A stretch of 32,450 bases of DNA from Chlamydiota bacterium (GCA_027451825.1 DAIDHZ010000022.1:1-32450), one strand, 5' to 3'. Counted from the first letter of the stretch, positions 7,755 to 19,655 are shown. The notes: generated by a model from the sequence alone, not told the origin. Translations and numbers: made by a program.

Positions 7755-7789
7755 TCTATTTCCATGAAAAATTGCATTTTAGCATTCCC

Positions 7790-7795
7790 TATAAT
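7790..7795 (+). promoter_or_regulatory. Putative -10 box of the bamA run
   Basis: A perfect TATAAT lies 25 nt before the chosen bamA start. No good -35 hexamer is present at the right distance. Its location between two possible start codons (7764 and 7821) favours the later one. Confidence 0.3.
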
Positions 7796-7820
7796 TCCGT
7801 CCAACTGCATACTGTACAAC

Positions 7821-10226
7821 ATGCGTAAACGAAACATTCATCCAAAACTTATCCTTTCCATTCTCTTCGCAACTCTTGCCAATCCTCTTCAAAGCAAAGA
7901 GCTGTATGAAGAGAAAAAAATCTCACACATTGAAGTCGTCATCAAAAATCAGGAAAATCCCACCAACTCGAAGCTCATCCTCTCCCGAATGAAAACTCAG
8001 GAAGGTGATGATTTTTCTCAACTCGTCTTTGATACAGACCTCAAAGCTCTTTCTCAAGAATATGAACGAGTCGAACCTTCCGTTAAACTTAAAGACGGTG
8101 AAGTTAGTATCACTCTTTATCTGACACCACGCCCCGTTATTCATCAAATTGAATGGGCAGGCAACGAACAATTCAAAACATCCACTCTACAAAAAGAACT
8201 CGAAATCCAACCTAATAGCACCTTCAATCGACAAGAGTTTAATAAGGCATTCAACAAAGTCAAAGAATACTACTTCAAAAAAGGATATTTTGAAGCTCAG
8301 CTCTCTTATACCCTTCATCCGATCCCTGGAACCAATGAGGTCGATATCTCCATTGAAGTTCAAGAAGGTCGTCCGGGACACATCCAAAAAATCGTTCTTC
8401 ATGGTTTCACAAAAAGTGAAAAAGAAGAACTTTTAGAGCAAATGTATCTCAAAAAATACAACTTCCTCACAAGCTGGATTACCGGATCTGGAATTTATCG
8501 AGATGAAATCCTCGAACAAGATCGAATGACGATTCTCAATTTCTTGCACAACAAAGGTTACGCAGATGCCAAAATCGATATTCGTCTTGAAGATGATCCC
8601 CAAACAGGGAAGCTGATTGTAGAAATTACAGCTCATCGAGGACAGCTTTTCCATTTCGGCTCCGTTCAATATTCAGGAAATCAGCTGATCTCTTTAGACG
8701 AGATTCAAAAAAAATCTCTTGTCACAGAAGGAGCTACTTTCTCTCCAGACAAAGTCAGAGAAACCGCTCAAGCCATCAAAGATTTTTATGGTCAAAAGGG
8801 ATACATTGATGCCAGCGTTCAATATGAAACCATTTTAAAAGAAAACGAACCTATTTTCGATATCGATTTTTTCATTGATGAAGGGCAGCAATATAAAGTA
8901 GGTCTCGTCCATATTTTTGGAAATACATCAACCAACAAAAACGTGATCTTAAGAGAATCTCTACTTGTTCCCGGAGAAACATTTGACTCTAGGAAATTGA
9001 GAGCGACTCAACAAAGACTCGAGGCCATCGGTTATTTCAAAAGCGTCAATGTCTACGCAGTGCGCACCTCCGAAGATGCAGGTCTCGGAGAAACTTATCG
9101 CGACGTCTACATCGAAGTTGAAGAACAGTCAACAGGGAACATCAGTCTCTTCATGGGATTTAGCTCCACCGACAGCGTATTTGGAGGACTTGATCTCACA
9201 GAACGTAATTTTAAAATCTCAGGTCTTGGTAAAGCGTTATGCGGACACATTTCCGAGCTCAGAGGCGGCGGCGAATTCTTCCACGTACGAGCAACAGTTG
9301 GCGCTGAACAAAAAAATATCCTAGTTTCCTGGATGAACCCGTATGTCAATGATACACTCTGGCGCTTTGGAGTGGAACTCAGCACCACATGGAGTAAACT
9401 CCAAGATGATGTCAATGTCATCACCTATGGCGGTTCCGTTTATACAAACTACCCTCTTTCCACCTATTGGACTGCCGGAATGCGCCAAAGACTGCGTCAT
9501 GCCAAAGATAACGTCTCTCTCCACGCGTTAGGCAATAGTCCAATCGCAAAGGAATCTGTAGCCGCGGCCAAAGAACAGCTCGATCAAAAAGGGCTTGTCT
9601 CTGCCTTTAGCGGAAACATCAACTACGATTCGACAGATAGCGCAATACGGCCTCATCGCGGATGGAGATCCTATTTAGAAGCAGAAGTTGCCGGCGTCGG
9701 AGGCAGCTATGATTTCTTCAAATTCTCATACATGAACTCTATTTACTTCCCTCTCTGGAAAAAAGCGACCCTCAAACTTCGAGGAGACTTTAAATACATT
9801 GTTCCTTTTGGGAAAACAGACCGCTACCATGTCCCCTACAGCGAAAGATTATTCCTTGGCGGTGAAGGAACAATTCGCGGCTACAAGCCATTCATCCTCG
9901 GACCTGTTGTAAAACTTCTCAACGACCAAGGACAACCGGAAAGAACGGACACACCTTATGGAGGACTCTCTTCCTCATTGCTATCTCTTGAATGCAATCA
10001 AGAAATTTTTAGAATGCTTGATGTCTTTGCATTCGTCGATGTAGGAAGTGTCGAATTTGAGATCTTTAGCATCAAAAAAGTAAGACCTACAACCGGAGCC
10101 GGCGTAAGAATCGACATTGGGAACAGAACCCCAATCATCATCGGATACGGAATCCCTCTAGTCAAAAAAGATCGTCATGATGGAAAATGGCAGAAGGTCT
10201 TCTTCTCAATGGGTGGACAATTTTAA
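7821..10226 (+). CDS. bamA: Outer-membrane assembly protein BamA (Omp85)
   Basis: BamA is the core of the machine that folds and inserts beta-barrel proteins into the outer membrane. From the ATG at 7821 (801 residues) there is a signal peptide (basic MRKRNIHPK, then LILSILFATLA, cleavage near residue 25), a series of POTRA repeats up to about residue 430 (each ending in V-x-(I/V)-x-(I/V) strands followed by helices and a Y-x-x-x-G-Y turn), and a C-terminal barrel. The barrel carries the conserved loop-6 motif as GTIRGYKPF (about residue 681) and ends in Phe, the usual outer-membrane signature. The upstream ATG at 7764 would bury the signal peptide, so it is rejected. skp follows after 17 nt, and the run continues to lpxD. 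Confidence 0.95.
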   Translation: MRKRNIHPKLILSILFATLANPLQSKELYEEKKISHIEVVIKNQENPTNSKLILSRMKTQEGDDFSQLVFDTDLKALSQEYERVEPSVKLKDGEVSITLYLTPRPVIHQIEWAGNEQFKTSTLQKELEIQPNSTFNRQEFNKAFNKVKEYYFKKGYFEAQLSYTLHPIPGTNEVDISIEVQEGRPGHIQKIVLHGFTKSEKEELLEQMYLKKYNFLTSWITGSGIYRDEILEQDRMTILNFLHNKGYADAKIDIRLEDDPQTGKLIVEITAHRGQLFHFGSVQYSGNQLISLDEIQKKSLVTEGATFSPDKVRETAQAIKDFYGQKGYIDASVQYETILKENEPIFDIDFFIDEGQQYKVGLVHIFGNTSTNKNVILRESLLVPGETFDSRKLRATQQRLEAIGYFKSVNVYAVRTSEDAGLGETYRDVYIEVEEQSTGNISLFMGFSSTDSVFGGLDLTERNFKISGLGKALCGHISELRGGGEFFHVRATVGAEQKNILVSWMNPYVNDTLWRFGVELSTTWSKLQDDVNVITYGGSVYTNYPLSTYWTAGMRQRLRHAKDNVSLHALGNSPIAKESVAAAKEQLDQKGLVSAFSGNINYDSTDSAIRPHRGWRSYLEAEVAGVGGSYDFFKFSYMNSIYFPLWKKATLKLRGDFKYIVPFGKTDRYHVPYSERLFLGGEGTIRGYKPFILGPVVKLLNDQGQPERTDTPYGGLSSSLLSLECNQEIFRMLDVFAFVDVGSVEFEIFSIKKVRPTTGAGVRIDIGNRTPIIIGYGIPLVKKDRHDGKWQKVFFSMGGQF

Positions 10227-10243
10227 AAATTTAAGGAGAATCT

Positions 10244-10840
10244 ATGTACAAAAAATTCTTGTCAGCAACAGCTCTTTTTCTCATCTGCACAGGATCTATC
10301 GTTGCTGCAGAAAATGGAAACCTTGGAGTCGTCAACTTTGCAAGTTGCATCACAGACTCTAAATATGGAAAAAAAGAGCAAGAAAATCTTGAGAGTCTTC
10401 GTAAGCAAATGGCTTCTTTGATGGAAAATACCGAAAAAGAGCTCAAAGATATCTCTGCAAAATTTGAAGATACAGAATATCTAGACAGCTTATCTCCAAA
10501 AGCAGAAGAAGAACTCAAAGCAAAATTCCAAGCACTTCAAGAAGATTTAGGAAGATATCAAAATCAATTCTATCAAGTTTTAAATCACGCGAACTATCAA
10601 ATGATTCAAAAGTTAAGCGGAGCAATCTCTGCGGCTGCAGAAAAAGTAGCCAGCAAAAATGCTTTAAAATATGTGATCAATAAAGAAGCTTGTTTCTACA
10701 TCAGCCCAGATCTTGATGTAACAACATCTGTCATCTCAGAAATGGATAAAAATTTTGAGCTCGACAAGTCTAAAAATGTCTCAGAACAGGACATGAATAT
10801 CCAAGCAATTGACGAAAACACAATTGATCGAGCTGGGTAA
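10244..10840 (+). CDS. skp: Periplasmic chaperone Skp/OmpH
   Basis: Skp holds unfolded outer-membrane proteins in the periplasm and delivers them to BamA. It has 198 residues with an N-terminal signal peptide ([20 protein letters not shown], cleavage near AA-EN), the family's first strand LGVVNFASC, a long charged coiled-coil arm (about 45-135), and a C-terminal strand region with [20 protein letters not shown] that matches the typical 'v.....y..p..DvT' end of OmpH. AAGGAG (10233-10238) is well placed before the ATG. The stop codon shares one base with the lpxD start (TAATG), which implies coupled translation. The tail after the DVT motif is longer than in most homologues. Confidence 0.93.
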   Translation: MYKKFLSATALFLICTGSIVAAENGNLGVVNFASCITDSKYGKKEQENLESLRKQMASLMENTEKELKDISAKFEDTEYLDSLSPKAEEELKAKFQALQEDLGRYQNQFYQVLNHANYQMIQKLSGAISAAAEKVASKNALKYVINKEACFYISPDLDVTTSVISEMDKNFELDKSKNVSEQDMNIQAIDENTIDRAG

Positions 10841-11874
10841 TGACTCATTCGTTTACTCTATCAGAGCTTGCGGCAAAAACTGCCGCAACGCTCGTTGGCG
10901 ATCCTACGTTCATTGTCTCTGGAGTGAACACTCTTGATGAGGCAACAAACCAAGATGTATCATTTCTTGCAAATCCAAGATATTTGCAAAACATGGAAAA
11001 CTCCTCTGCCGGAGTCATCTGCGTCAATGAAGAAACTCCAAGAATGGACGGAAAAAATTATCTAATTTCCGATCATCCTTCGCGCCTTTTTCAAACAATC
11101 GCAGAGCTATTTTCCCCTCACCTTCAATCCGGATTTTCGGGCGTCCATCCAACGGCAGTCATTCATCCTTCTGCACAAATCGGGAAAAATGTCTTTATTG
11201 GACCTTATGCCGTCATCGACGCTCATACAGTAATACAAGAAAACGTCTCCATTGGACCTCACGTTTCAATTGGACATCATGTCAAAATCGGCACTTCCTC
11301 TATTTTACATCCAAACTGTGTGATTCGAGAGCAATGCATCTTAGGCAATCGAGTGATCATACAGCCAGGAGCTATCATCGGATCTTGCGGTTTTGGATAC
11401 ACCACAGATGCCCTAGGAAAACATCATAAGCTAGAGCAGCTTGGCATCGTCATCTTGGAAGATGACGTCGAAATTGGAGCCAACACAACCATCGATCGAT
11501 CTCGCTTTAAAGCAACCATCATCCGAAAAGGAAGCAAAATCGACAATCTCTGTCAAATTGCTCATAACGTAGAAATCGGAGAAGACAACATCATTGCAGC
11601 TCAAACAGGCATTGCAGGCTCTGCAAAAACAGGAAAGCTCGTCATGATGGGAGGCCAAGTAGGAGTGGTTGGACATATTGAAATTGATGATCATGTCTTA
11701 ATTGCAACACGAAGCGGAGTTTCTAAAAATTTGAAGTCTGGAAAATACCGGGGAAGCCCTGCCATTGCTATCGAAAAATACAATCGGCAAGAAGTCTATA
11801 TTCGAAAACTCGAGTCATTTGCTGAAAAATTAAAAACTTTAGAAAAAGAGATTGAAAAGATAAAAGGTAAATAA
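10840..11874 (+). CDS. lpxD: UDP-3-O-acylglucosamine N-acyltransferase LpxD
   Basis: LpxD adds the N-linked hydroxyacyl chain to UDP-3-O-acylglucosamine in lipid A synthesis. It has 344 residues, the family's usual length: an N-terminal uridine-binding domain (1-100), then a left-handed beta helix of hexapeptide repeats ((I/V)-G-x-x-x-x) from about 103 to 290, and a C-terminal helix. The catalytic His is H242 in the QIAHNVEIG segment. The GSCGFGY motif (about 181-187) is the region that contacts the acyl-ACP. The last 25 residues are a charged coiled-coil-like helix. It is translationally coupled to skp. Confidence 0.95.
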   Translation: MTHSFTLSELAAKTAATLVGDPTFIVSGVNTLDEATNQDVSFLANPRYLQNMENSSAGVICVNEETPRMDGKNYLISDHPSRLFQTIAELFSPHLQSGFSGVHPTAVIHPSAQIGKNVFIGPYAVIDAHTVIQENVSIGPHVSIGHHVKIGTSSILHPNCVIREQCILGNRVIIQPGAIIGSCGFGYTTDALGKHHKLEQLGIVILEDDVEIGANTTIDRSRFKATIIRKGSKIDNLCQIAHNVEIGEDNIIAAQTGIAGSAKTGKLVMMGGQVGVVGHIEIDDHVLIATRSGVSKNLKSGKYRGSPAIAIEKYNRQEVYIRKLESFAEKLKTLEKEIEKIKGK

Positions 11875-11885
11875 AGGAGTTACCT

Positions 11886-12203
11886 ATGTCTCAACCTTTT
11901 TCTCCAAATAAAGCTGGCGCTATTTTTTCTGCACTCGTCCTGATTGGACTTGCCATTCTTACCATCACAGATGCCTGGTGGCCGGGCATTATGTTAGTGA
12001 TCGGAATTCCACTTGCACTGAGACAATATCTTCTCAAAAGAACCTATGACATGTGCGTTACCCTTCTTGTTTTTGTAGGCACTTTTATTTCTGTCCAATA
12101 TGATTTAAACTGGCGTATTTTATTACCTGTTCTTTTTTGCATAGGAGCCATTTACATTCTCATCCGAGAATTCATGTCATCCGAAAATAACAATGAAAAG
12201 TAA
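11886..12203 (+). CDS. Small three-TM membrane protein, function unknown
   Basis: A 105-residue protein with three or four hydrophobic stretches (about 10-45 as a helix pair, 55-70, 76-93) and short charged ends. I do not recognise a domain. AAGGAG stands 6-7 nt before the ATG, and it lies 11 nt behind lpxD and overlaps the next gene by 11 nt, so it is clearly part of this run. A small hypothetical gene also follows lpxD in Chlamydia (from memory), so the two may be equivalent. A link to lipid A or envelope traffic is only context. Confidence 0.75.
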   Translation: MSQPFSPNKAGAIFSALVLIGLAILTITDAWWPGIMLVIGIPLALRQYLLKRTYDMCVTLLVFVGTFISVQYDLNWRILLPVLFCIGAIYILIREFMSSENNNEK

Positions 12204-13116
12204 AATTCTTTTTCTTCTCTGTATTTTCTCGGCTCTTTCAAGTTATGAAAGAGCCTCAAGCTACCCTTACCTGTCCGGTGACACCTGGCGCTTTTTTGCC
12301 AATTGGAGACTCTCCAAAAAAGACTCTTTTGACCCCAAAAAAGTCCAAGAAGGAGATACGATTTTTGTCGAATATGACTTACTCAAAAGATTTACAAGAA
12401 AATATCTTCCTAAAATCAGACATCGCTTTATTTTAATCACTCCTAACTGTGAATCCGGGACAGACAATCCGCAACCGGGAAAATTTTCTCATCTTCTCCA
12501 TTCAAAAAAAATCGCCGCCTGGTTTTTACAAAACATTGATCGAGCCCCCTCTTCTCGCATGATTCCAATTCCAATAGGCGTTGCAAATCAAGTATGGCCT
12601 CATGGCCAAGTCTCGATTCTCGATCCTCTTGTACAAGAAAAACCTCCCTCCAATGATGAAAAAAGAGATGTTTTTATCTATGTTAATTTTTCAATTCACA
12701 CAAATCCTTCTATAAGAGAGCCCTGCTTTCAATATTTTCAAACATTCAAAACCGCAACCTTTAAAACTTCAAGCTCTTTTCAAGAATATTTACAAGATCT
12801 ATCGCACACCGTCTTCGTTGTAAGTCCTCCGGGAAATGGACTGGATTGTCATCGCACCTGGGAAGCACTGCTCATGGGATGCTATCCCATTGTACTTAGT
12901 TCAACACTCAATCCCCTCTATGAAAATTTACCCATTGTCGTCGTCTCTTCTTGGGATGAAGTTACAGAAGAATTTTTGAAAGAAAAGCAAAAAGAATTTC
13001 AAACTCGATCCTGGGATCTTGATAAACTTTACGCGCCTTACTGGTTCAAGCAAGTATCTCTCATTCAAGAAAATTTAAAAAAACACCCCACCCTCATCTC
13101 TAAAATTTTTCAATGA
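12193..13116 (+). CDS. Exostosin-like glycosyltransferase-type protein, first tandem copy
   Basis: A 307-residue protein with an N-terminal signal or anchor segment (MKSKILFLLCIFSALSS). The C-terminal half carries the exostosin/GT47-like signature: FVVSPPGNGLDCHRTWEALL, followed by MGCYPIVLSSTLNPLYENLP and the VVVSSWDEVTEEFL segment. In this type of enzyme the region binds the sugar nucleotide. The N-terminal half contains RFILITPNCESGTDNPQP and an IAAWFLQNID block resembling fucosyltransferase-like N-domains. No acceptor can be deduced. The hydrophobic N-terminus would put it at or across the inner membrane, unusual for an enzyme using cytosolic nucleotide sugars. It overlaps its upstream neighbour by 11 nt and the second copy by 4 nt. 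Confidence 0.7.
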   Translation: MKSKILFLLCIFSALSSYERASSYPYLSGDTWRFFANWRLSKKDSFDPKKVQEGDTIFVEYDLLKRFTRKYLPKIRHRFILITPNCESGTDNPQPGKFSHLLHSKKIAAWFLQNIDRAPSSRMIPIPIGVANQVWPHGQVSILDPLVQEKPPSNDEKRDVFIYVNFSIHTNPSIREPCFQYFQTFKTATFKTSSSFQEYLQDLSHTVFVVSPPGNGLDCHRTWEALLMGCYPIVLSSTLNPLYENLPIVVVSSWDEVTEEFLKEKQKEFQTRSWDLDKLYAPYWFKQVSLIQENLKKHPTLISKIFQ

Positions 13117-14027
13117 CCCGATATTTTCTCATCTTTCTCCCTTTTTTATCCCATCTCTTTACTTATGAAAGAGCGTCAAGCTACCCTTACCTGTCCGGCG
13201 ACACCTGGCGCTTTTTTGCAGACTTTCGATTGTCAACAGAAGAAACGTTTGAGCCTTCACTTGTACAAGAAGCCGACACCATCTTTGTTGAATACGATCT
13301 CCTTCCTATTTTTCAAAAAGAGTATCTGCCTCTCATTCAACATCGCTTTATCCTCATCACACCCAATTGCGAATCCGGAACGGACAATCCTCAACCAGGA
13401 CGATTTGCCTCAATGCTTCAATCTTCAAAAATTGCCGCCTGGTTTGTTCAAAATATTGATCAAGCCCCCTCAAAAAGGCTAATCCCTCTTCCCATTGGCC
13501 TTGCCAATCAAGTATGGCCCTCAGGTCAAATTTCAACCTTTCATCCAATGGCCTCTCAAGCGCCGCCTTTTGCAAGCAAACAAAGAGATATTTTTCTCTA
13601 TGTCAACTTCCGCATTGAAACCAATCGATATGAAAGAGAAAGCTGTCTTCATTATTTTGAAGCAATGCCCCTTGCCACCATCGAATCTCCCTCCAAGTCG
13701 TTTCAAGAGTATCTCAAAGACTTATCTCGCGCCGTCTTTACCGTAAGCCCCCCCGGAAATGGGAAAGATTGCCATCGCACATGGGAAGCTCTTTTAATGG
13801 GATCCTACCCAATCGTTCTTTACTCTTCTTTGAATCCTCTTTATGAAAACCTTCCCATCGTCATTGTCCATTACTGGGAAGAAATCACCGAAGAATTTCT
13901 TAAAACAAAACTTGAAGAATTTCAGCAAAGATCCTTTCATCTCGAAAAGCTCTACGCTCCCTATTGGTTTCAAAAAATATTTGAGATTCAAAAAAAAATA
14001 AGAGATGATGCGAATTATGAAAAATAG
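13113..14027 (+). CDS. Exostosin-like glycosyltransferase-type protein, second tandem copy
   Basis: A 304-residue paralogue of the preceding protein. By eye, well over half of the residues are identical, with no large gaps. The SPPGNGKDCHRTWEALLMGS and LNPLYENLPIVIV blocks are retained, so both copies look functional. The N-terminus again is a hydrophobic segment (FLIFLPFLSHLF). It starts with the ATGA overlap at the stop of the first copy. The DNA coding for YERASSYPYLSGDTWRFFA is nearly identical in both (12245-12300 and 13165-13220, with differences only at third positions), while the flanks have diverged. Confidence 0.7.
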   Translation: MTRYFLIFLPFLSHLFTYERASSYPYLSGDTWRFFADFRLSTEETFEPSLVQEADTIFVEYDLLPIFQKEYLPLIQHRFILITPNCESGTDNPQPGRFASMLQSSKIAAWFVQNIDQAPSKRLIPLPIGLANQVWPSGQISTFHPMASQAPPFASKQRDIFLYVNFRIETNRYERESCLHYFEAMPLATIESPSKSFQEYLKDLSRAVFTVSPPGNGKDCHRTWEALLMGSYPIVLYSSLNPLYENLPIVIVHYWEEITEEFLKTKLEEFQQRSFHLEKLYAPYWFQKIFEIQKKIRDDANYEK

Positions 14028-14612
14028 CCTTCTTTCAACACTACGAAATAAAGAAACCTCTTGCGAACTCTTTCGACAAACAGCGCATCAACTTGGCTCT
14101 ATCATGGCAAGTGAGAGCGACTCTTTTCTTTCGAAGAAAAAAAGCTCCATTGAAACTCCTCTTGCAAAAACTGAAGTAGAAAACATAGAAACATCTCCAA
14201 CGTTAGTTCCTATCTTACGATCAGGAACCGCTCTTCTTCCTTCATTTCTCTTTTTTTATCCAAAGGCACCGATCGGATTCATTGGAATCCGAAGAGAGGA
14301 AAAAACAGCCAAACCACTGCTGTACTACACCAATCTTCCCATCATCCATAAAGAGTCGCTGATTTTCCTTTTAGATCCCATGCTCGCAACAGGACAAAGC
14401 GCAAGCCTTGCAATTGATCTTCTCAAAGAACAAGGAGCTTTGGAAAAAAACATCGTCCTTTTCTCCATCTTGGCAGCAAACATTGGATTTCAATTCATCC
14501 AACAAAAACACCCTTCCATCCGAACATCCATCGTTCACATCGATCCGGATCTCAACTCTGACAAATGGATTGTTCCGGGGCTCGGAGATTTTGGAGACCG
14601 ATATTTTAAAAC

Positions 14613-14616
<4 letters not shown>
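14005..14616 (+). CDS. upp: Uracil phosphoribosyltransferase
   Basis: It converts uracil and PRPP to UMP (pyrimidine salvage). The family order is complete: VPILRSGTALLPSFL, the RREEKTAKPLLYYTNLP loop, the PRPP-binding LLDPMLATGQSAS motif (Asp-Pro-Met-Leu-Ala-Thr-Gly), the HPSIRTSIVHIDPDLN region and the uracil-binding C-terminus IVPGLGDFGDRYF. It has 203 residues. The N-terminus lacks about ten residues compared with usual UPRTases and begins near the LRNKETS helix. ATG codons at 14005, 14008 and 14017 are all possible; the gene overlaps the preceding one by 11 to 23 nt. Its place in an envelope gene run is unusual, and it may serve UTP supply for UDP-sugars. Confidence 0.9.
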
Positions 14617-16311
<1,695 letters not shown>

Positions 16312-16333
16312 TTAAAATCTCTTATCAAAATTC

Positions 16334-19300
16334 ATGGAAAAAGAATTAAAACTATTAGCCAATGTAGACAAAGCTACATTGCACCGTGGCAAAAAATACC
16401 TTCGAGAAGGTAAAGTATCCATTTTATCGAACACCAATTCTCTCATCGAATCAAAAGTTTCAGGCTCTTTAAAAGAACCCTATACCGTTAAGATAGAAAA
16501 AGAAGGCCACTCTCTGAAGGGTTCTTGCAGCTGTCCCATCAAACATAACTGTAAACATATTGCAGCAACCATTCTACATACACTACAAGCAATCAAAGGA
16601 TCTTCTTCTCTACAAAAAAAAACAAATCACAAATCAAATCATACAAATCCCCCTCGACTCCCATCCCCTTCTCTTTCCGACGCAGAAAAAACATGGTTTC
16701 TTTCCATTGAATCTGCGACCTCATCTGAGTCCCCCTCAACTCCATCTCCAAAATCCTTTGGAATTTTCTACATTCTCCACAAGAGATTCTCTTATCAAAA
16801 AAATTCTACCTTACAAATCAATTACCATGTTGCAAGAAGAAAAAAAGATGGAAACCTCTCTTCAGCTTCAGGAAAACAATTCGATACAGAAACCATTCTC
16901 AAAGGACCTTTGCCGGACTCCCTGAAAAATGCATGTGAAGAAATAGACCTAGAGATCATTCAAGATTTTTGGAAACAGACAACCCTAAAAAGCACACACG
17001 AAATCTCTTTGCTCCAAAAAATGATAGCAACTCAAAGGTGCGTTTGGGAATCGATTCAAAAACCTCCATTGCAATGGGGTTCTGAAAAAAAAGGTTTACT
17101 ATCTTGGGAAACATACTCACAGACATATCATTTATCTCTCACCTCAGAAGTCAAAGACGCCCATTGTTTTTTAATGAATGAAGGAGGACTTTATATAGAT
17201 CCCTCTACAAATACATGTGGACTTCTTTTACTTCCTGAAAAGATCGCTGTCATTAAACAGCTCCTTGCATCTCCGGCAATAGAGGCTGAAAAAATCCCAT
17301 GGATCCAACAAAAACTAAAAAATCTACTTCCCAACATCTCGTTGCCTGAGAAAAAATTTGTAACACTCCGCCCTGAACAACCCATCCCTTGTTTTTTTCT
17401 ATCCCTCAAAAAAGATCCCGTCTGGGGGGATCCTTTTATCAAAGGCGAGCTCTCTTTTCTTTATGGAAATCATCGACTTCCGGCTCTCTCTCAGCCACCT
17501 CTAAACAGCACCTTACAAACAGAAGATACAATCTATCAAATTCCCAGGAATCCTTCCGTAGAAATACAAGCCATTCAAATATTACGAGCGCAACGATGGT
17601 TCGGATATGGAATAGAATTGAATCAACCTTTTCACGAAAACGACCTCGGAGATCTATTCAGATGCATCAATGATCTCAAAAACAGAAATTGGATCATCGA
17701 AACTTCTGATTCATTCCCTATTAAAAATCTAATAAAGGCAGATCAAGACTGGTATGTCGAAGTCAGTGACGCCAAAAATCATTGGTTTGATTTAGAAATT
17801 GGACAACTCATCAATGGAAAACGAGTCAATCTCATCCCCTTTCTTCAAAAATTCCTATCTTCCATTCCAAACAACAATCCAAACTTTGAAAATTTCACAA
17901 AAGAAGAACTCAAACAAGAATGTGCCATCACTCTTGATACCGGAGAAGTCTTGATCATCTCCATGGAGAAAATCAAGTCCATCATTGAACCTTTTTTAGG
18001 AATCCTCAATCCTTCTACAAAAGCCACCAAAATTCGCCTCTCTGATTGGCAAGCGGGAGCTTTATCTCAACTTCGAGATTCTTTACCTGCAAAGAAACTA
18101 GAATGGCAATCTCCGGAACGCTATACAAAAATGGCAGAACAACTGAAAAGCATCCATCAAATAGAGATCATCTCTTCTCCCAAAGGACTTCAGACTGAAC
18201 TGCGTCATTATCAAGTCATCGGTCTTAGCTGGCTCCAATTCTTACGCCGCTTTCATTTAGCCGGCATTTTAGCAGATGATATGGGACTTGGAAAAACGAT
18301 TCAAACCTTAGCGCACATTCTTTTAGAAAAAGAAGAGGGGCGTTTAAAACACCCCATCCTCATCGTAGCGCCAACAACTCTTGTTGGCAATTGGTTAATG
18401 GAAGCTCAGAAATTCGCCCCCTCTCTCAAAGTTTTAACACTCCAAGGCTTTGAACGAAAAAAACATTTTGACACCATCTCCGATTATGATTTAATCATCA
18501 CCACATATCCGCTCCTCGCAAGAGATCAACAAATATTAACCCGTCACCAATATCATGTATTGATTCTCGATGAAGCTCAAAATATCAAGAACGCAAAAAC
18601 ACAAGCTCACAATGTGCTTCGAGAACTGCAAGCAACGCATAGACTCTGCCTCACAGGCACTCCCCTGGAAAATCATTTAGGAGAACTCTGGTCTTTATTC
18701 TCTTTCCTTCTTCCCGGATTTCTAGGGGACGAAAAGCAATTTCAAAAATTGTTCCGAAAACCCATCGAAAAAGAGGGATCTCTTGAAAGAAAAAAAATCC
18801 TCCAAAAGAGAGTAGCTCCTTTCTTACTACGTCGTACAAAACAAGAAGTCATTCAAGAACTTCCCCCAAAAACCGAAATCATCACTCCCATCGAACTCAC
18901 AGAGAAACAACAAGAACTTTATGAAGCAGTTCGACTCACGATGATGAACAAAGTAATGGCTGAAGTAGAAGCAAAGGGACTTTCTAGAAGCCGCATTGTT
19001 CTTTTGGATGCTCTTTTAAAACTAAGACAAATTTGCTGTGATCCACGCCTTCTCAAAACTTTCCAAGGAAACACCATCGAGCATTCGGCAAAGCTCCTGC
19101 ATCTGAAAGAATTTTTACCTCAAATGATCGAAAACAACCATCGCATTCTTTTATTTTCTCAATTTACGAGTATGTTAAGCCTCATTGAAGATCTTCTCAA
19201 AGAGCTCTCTATTCCTTACGTCACAATCACCGGAGATACGAAAGATCGCCTCACACCTGTTCAAAAATTCCAATCCGGAGAAGTTTCTCTATTTCTCATC

Positions 19301-19597
19301 AGCTTAAAAGCAGGCGGAACAGGCCTCAATCTCACCGCCGCAGATACAGTCATTCATTATGATCCATGGTGGAACCCAGCAGTAGAAGCCCAAGCAACCG
19401 ATAGAGCGCATCGACTCGGTCAAACCAAATCGGTGTTTGTCTATAAATGGATCGCTGCAAGATCCGTCGAAGAAAAGATTTTACAATTACAAACAAAAAA
19501 GAAAGCTTTAACAGAAAGCCTTTTTGAAGAATCGAATACAACCTCTCTCAATCTCAATCTTGAAGATCTTCGTTCTTTATTTGCCCCCCTTTCTTAA
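16334..19597 (+). CDS. SNF2-family helicase with N-terminal SWIM zinc finger
   Basis: A 1087-residue protein. A SWIM finger (CSCPIKHNCKHI, C-x-C-x(n)-C-x-H, about 62-75) is followed by a long beta-rich region (about 120-600). The C-terminal half is a complete SNF2 motor: motif I DDMGLGKTIQT (about 648-658), motif II DEAQ (about 746), the LTGTPLENHLGELWSLF motif III, and motifs V-VI in LISLKAGGTGLNLTAADTVI then WWNPAVEAQATDRAHRLGQT. Such proteins translocate on double-stranded DNA and remodel DNA-bound proteins; bacterial SWIM-SNF2 proteins are known in chlamydiae, where the role is undefined. No ribosome binding site is evident. A weak ATGACA/TATCAA pair just before the ATG would imply a nearly leaderless mRNA. 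Confidence 0.92.
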   Translation: MEKELKLLANVDKATLHRGKKYLREGKVSILSNTNSLIESKVSGSLKEPYTVKIEKEGHSLKGSCSCPIKHNCKHIAATILHTLQAIKGSSSLQKKTNHKSNHTNPPRLPSPSLSDAEKTWFLSIESATSSESPSTPSPKSFGIFYILHKRFSYQKNSTLQINYHVARRKKDGNLSSASGKQFDTETILKGPLPDSLKNACEEIDLEIIQDFWKQTTLKSTHEISLLQKMIATQRCVWESIQKPPLQWGSEKKGLLSWETYSQTYHLSLTSEVKDAHCFLMNEGGLYIDPSTNTCGLLLLPEKIAVIKQLLASPAIEAEKIPWIQQKLKNLLPNISLPEKKFVTLRPEQPIPCFFLSLKKDPVWGDPFIKGELSFLYGNHRLPALSQPPLNSTLQTEDTIYQIPRNPSVEIQAIQILRAQRWFGYGIELNQPFHENDLGDLFRCINDLKNRNWIIETSDSFPIKNLIKADQDWYVEVSDAKNHWFDLEIGQLINGKRVNLIPFLQKFLSSIPNNNPNFENFTKEELKQECAITLDTGEVLIISMEKIKSIIEPFLGILNPSTKATKIRLSDWQAGALSQLRDSLPAKKLEWQSPERYTKMAEQLKSIHQIEIISSPKGLQTELRHYQVIGLSWLQFLRRFHLAGILADDMGLGKTIQTLAHILLEKEEGRLKHPILIVAPTTLVGNWLMEAQKFAPSLKVLTLQGFERKKHFDTISDYDLIITTYPLLARDQQILTRHQYHVLILDEAQNIKNAKTQAHNVLRELQATHRLCLTGTPLENHLGELWSLFSFLLPGFLGDEKQFQKLFRKPIEKEGSLERKKILQKRVAPFLLRRTKQEVIQELPPKTEIITPIELTEKQQELYEAVRLTMMNKVMAEVEAKGLSRSRIVLLDALLKLRQICCDPRLLKTFQGNTIEHSAKLLHLKEFLPQMIENNHRILLFSQFTSMLSLIEDLLKELSIPYVTITGDTKDRLTPVQKFQSGEVSLFLISLKAGGTGLNLTAADTVIHYDPWWNPAVEAQATDRAHRLGQTKSVFVYKWIAARSVEEKILQLQTKKKALTESLFEESNTTSLNLNLEDLRSLFAPLS

Positions 19598-19655
19598 AAC
19601 ATCGATGAGCAATTTTGCTTGCGGCAATTCTTCATTTATGTAATAGCTTTTTCAG

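Noticed and set aside
7764..7820. Earlier ATG for bamA
   Set aside because: It would place 19 residues before a normal signal peptide, and a TATAAT box lies inside the extension.
19602..19645. Terminator between the SNF2 and pknD genes
   Set aside because: Only a 5-bp stem (AGCAA/TTGCT) without a T-run is present.
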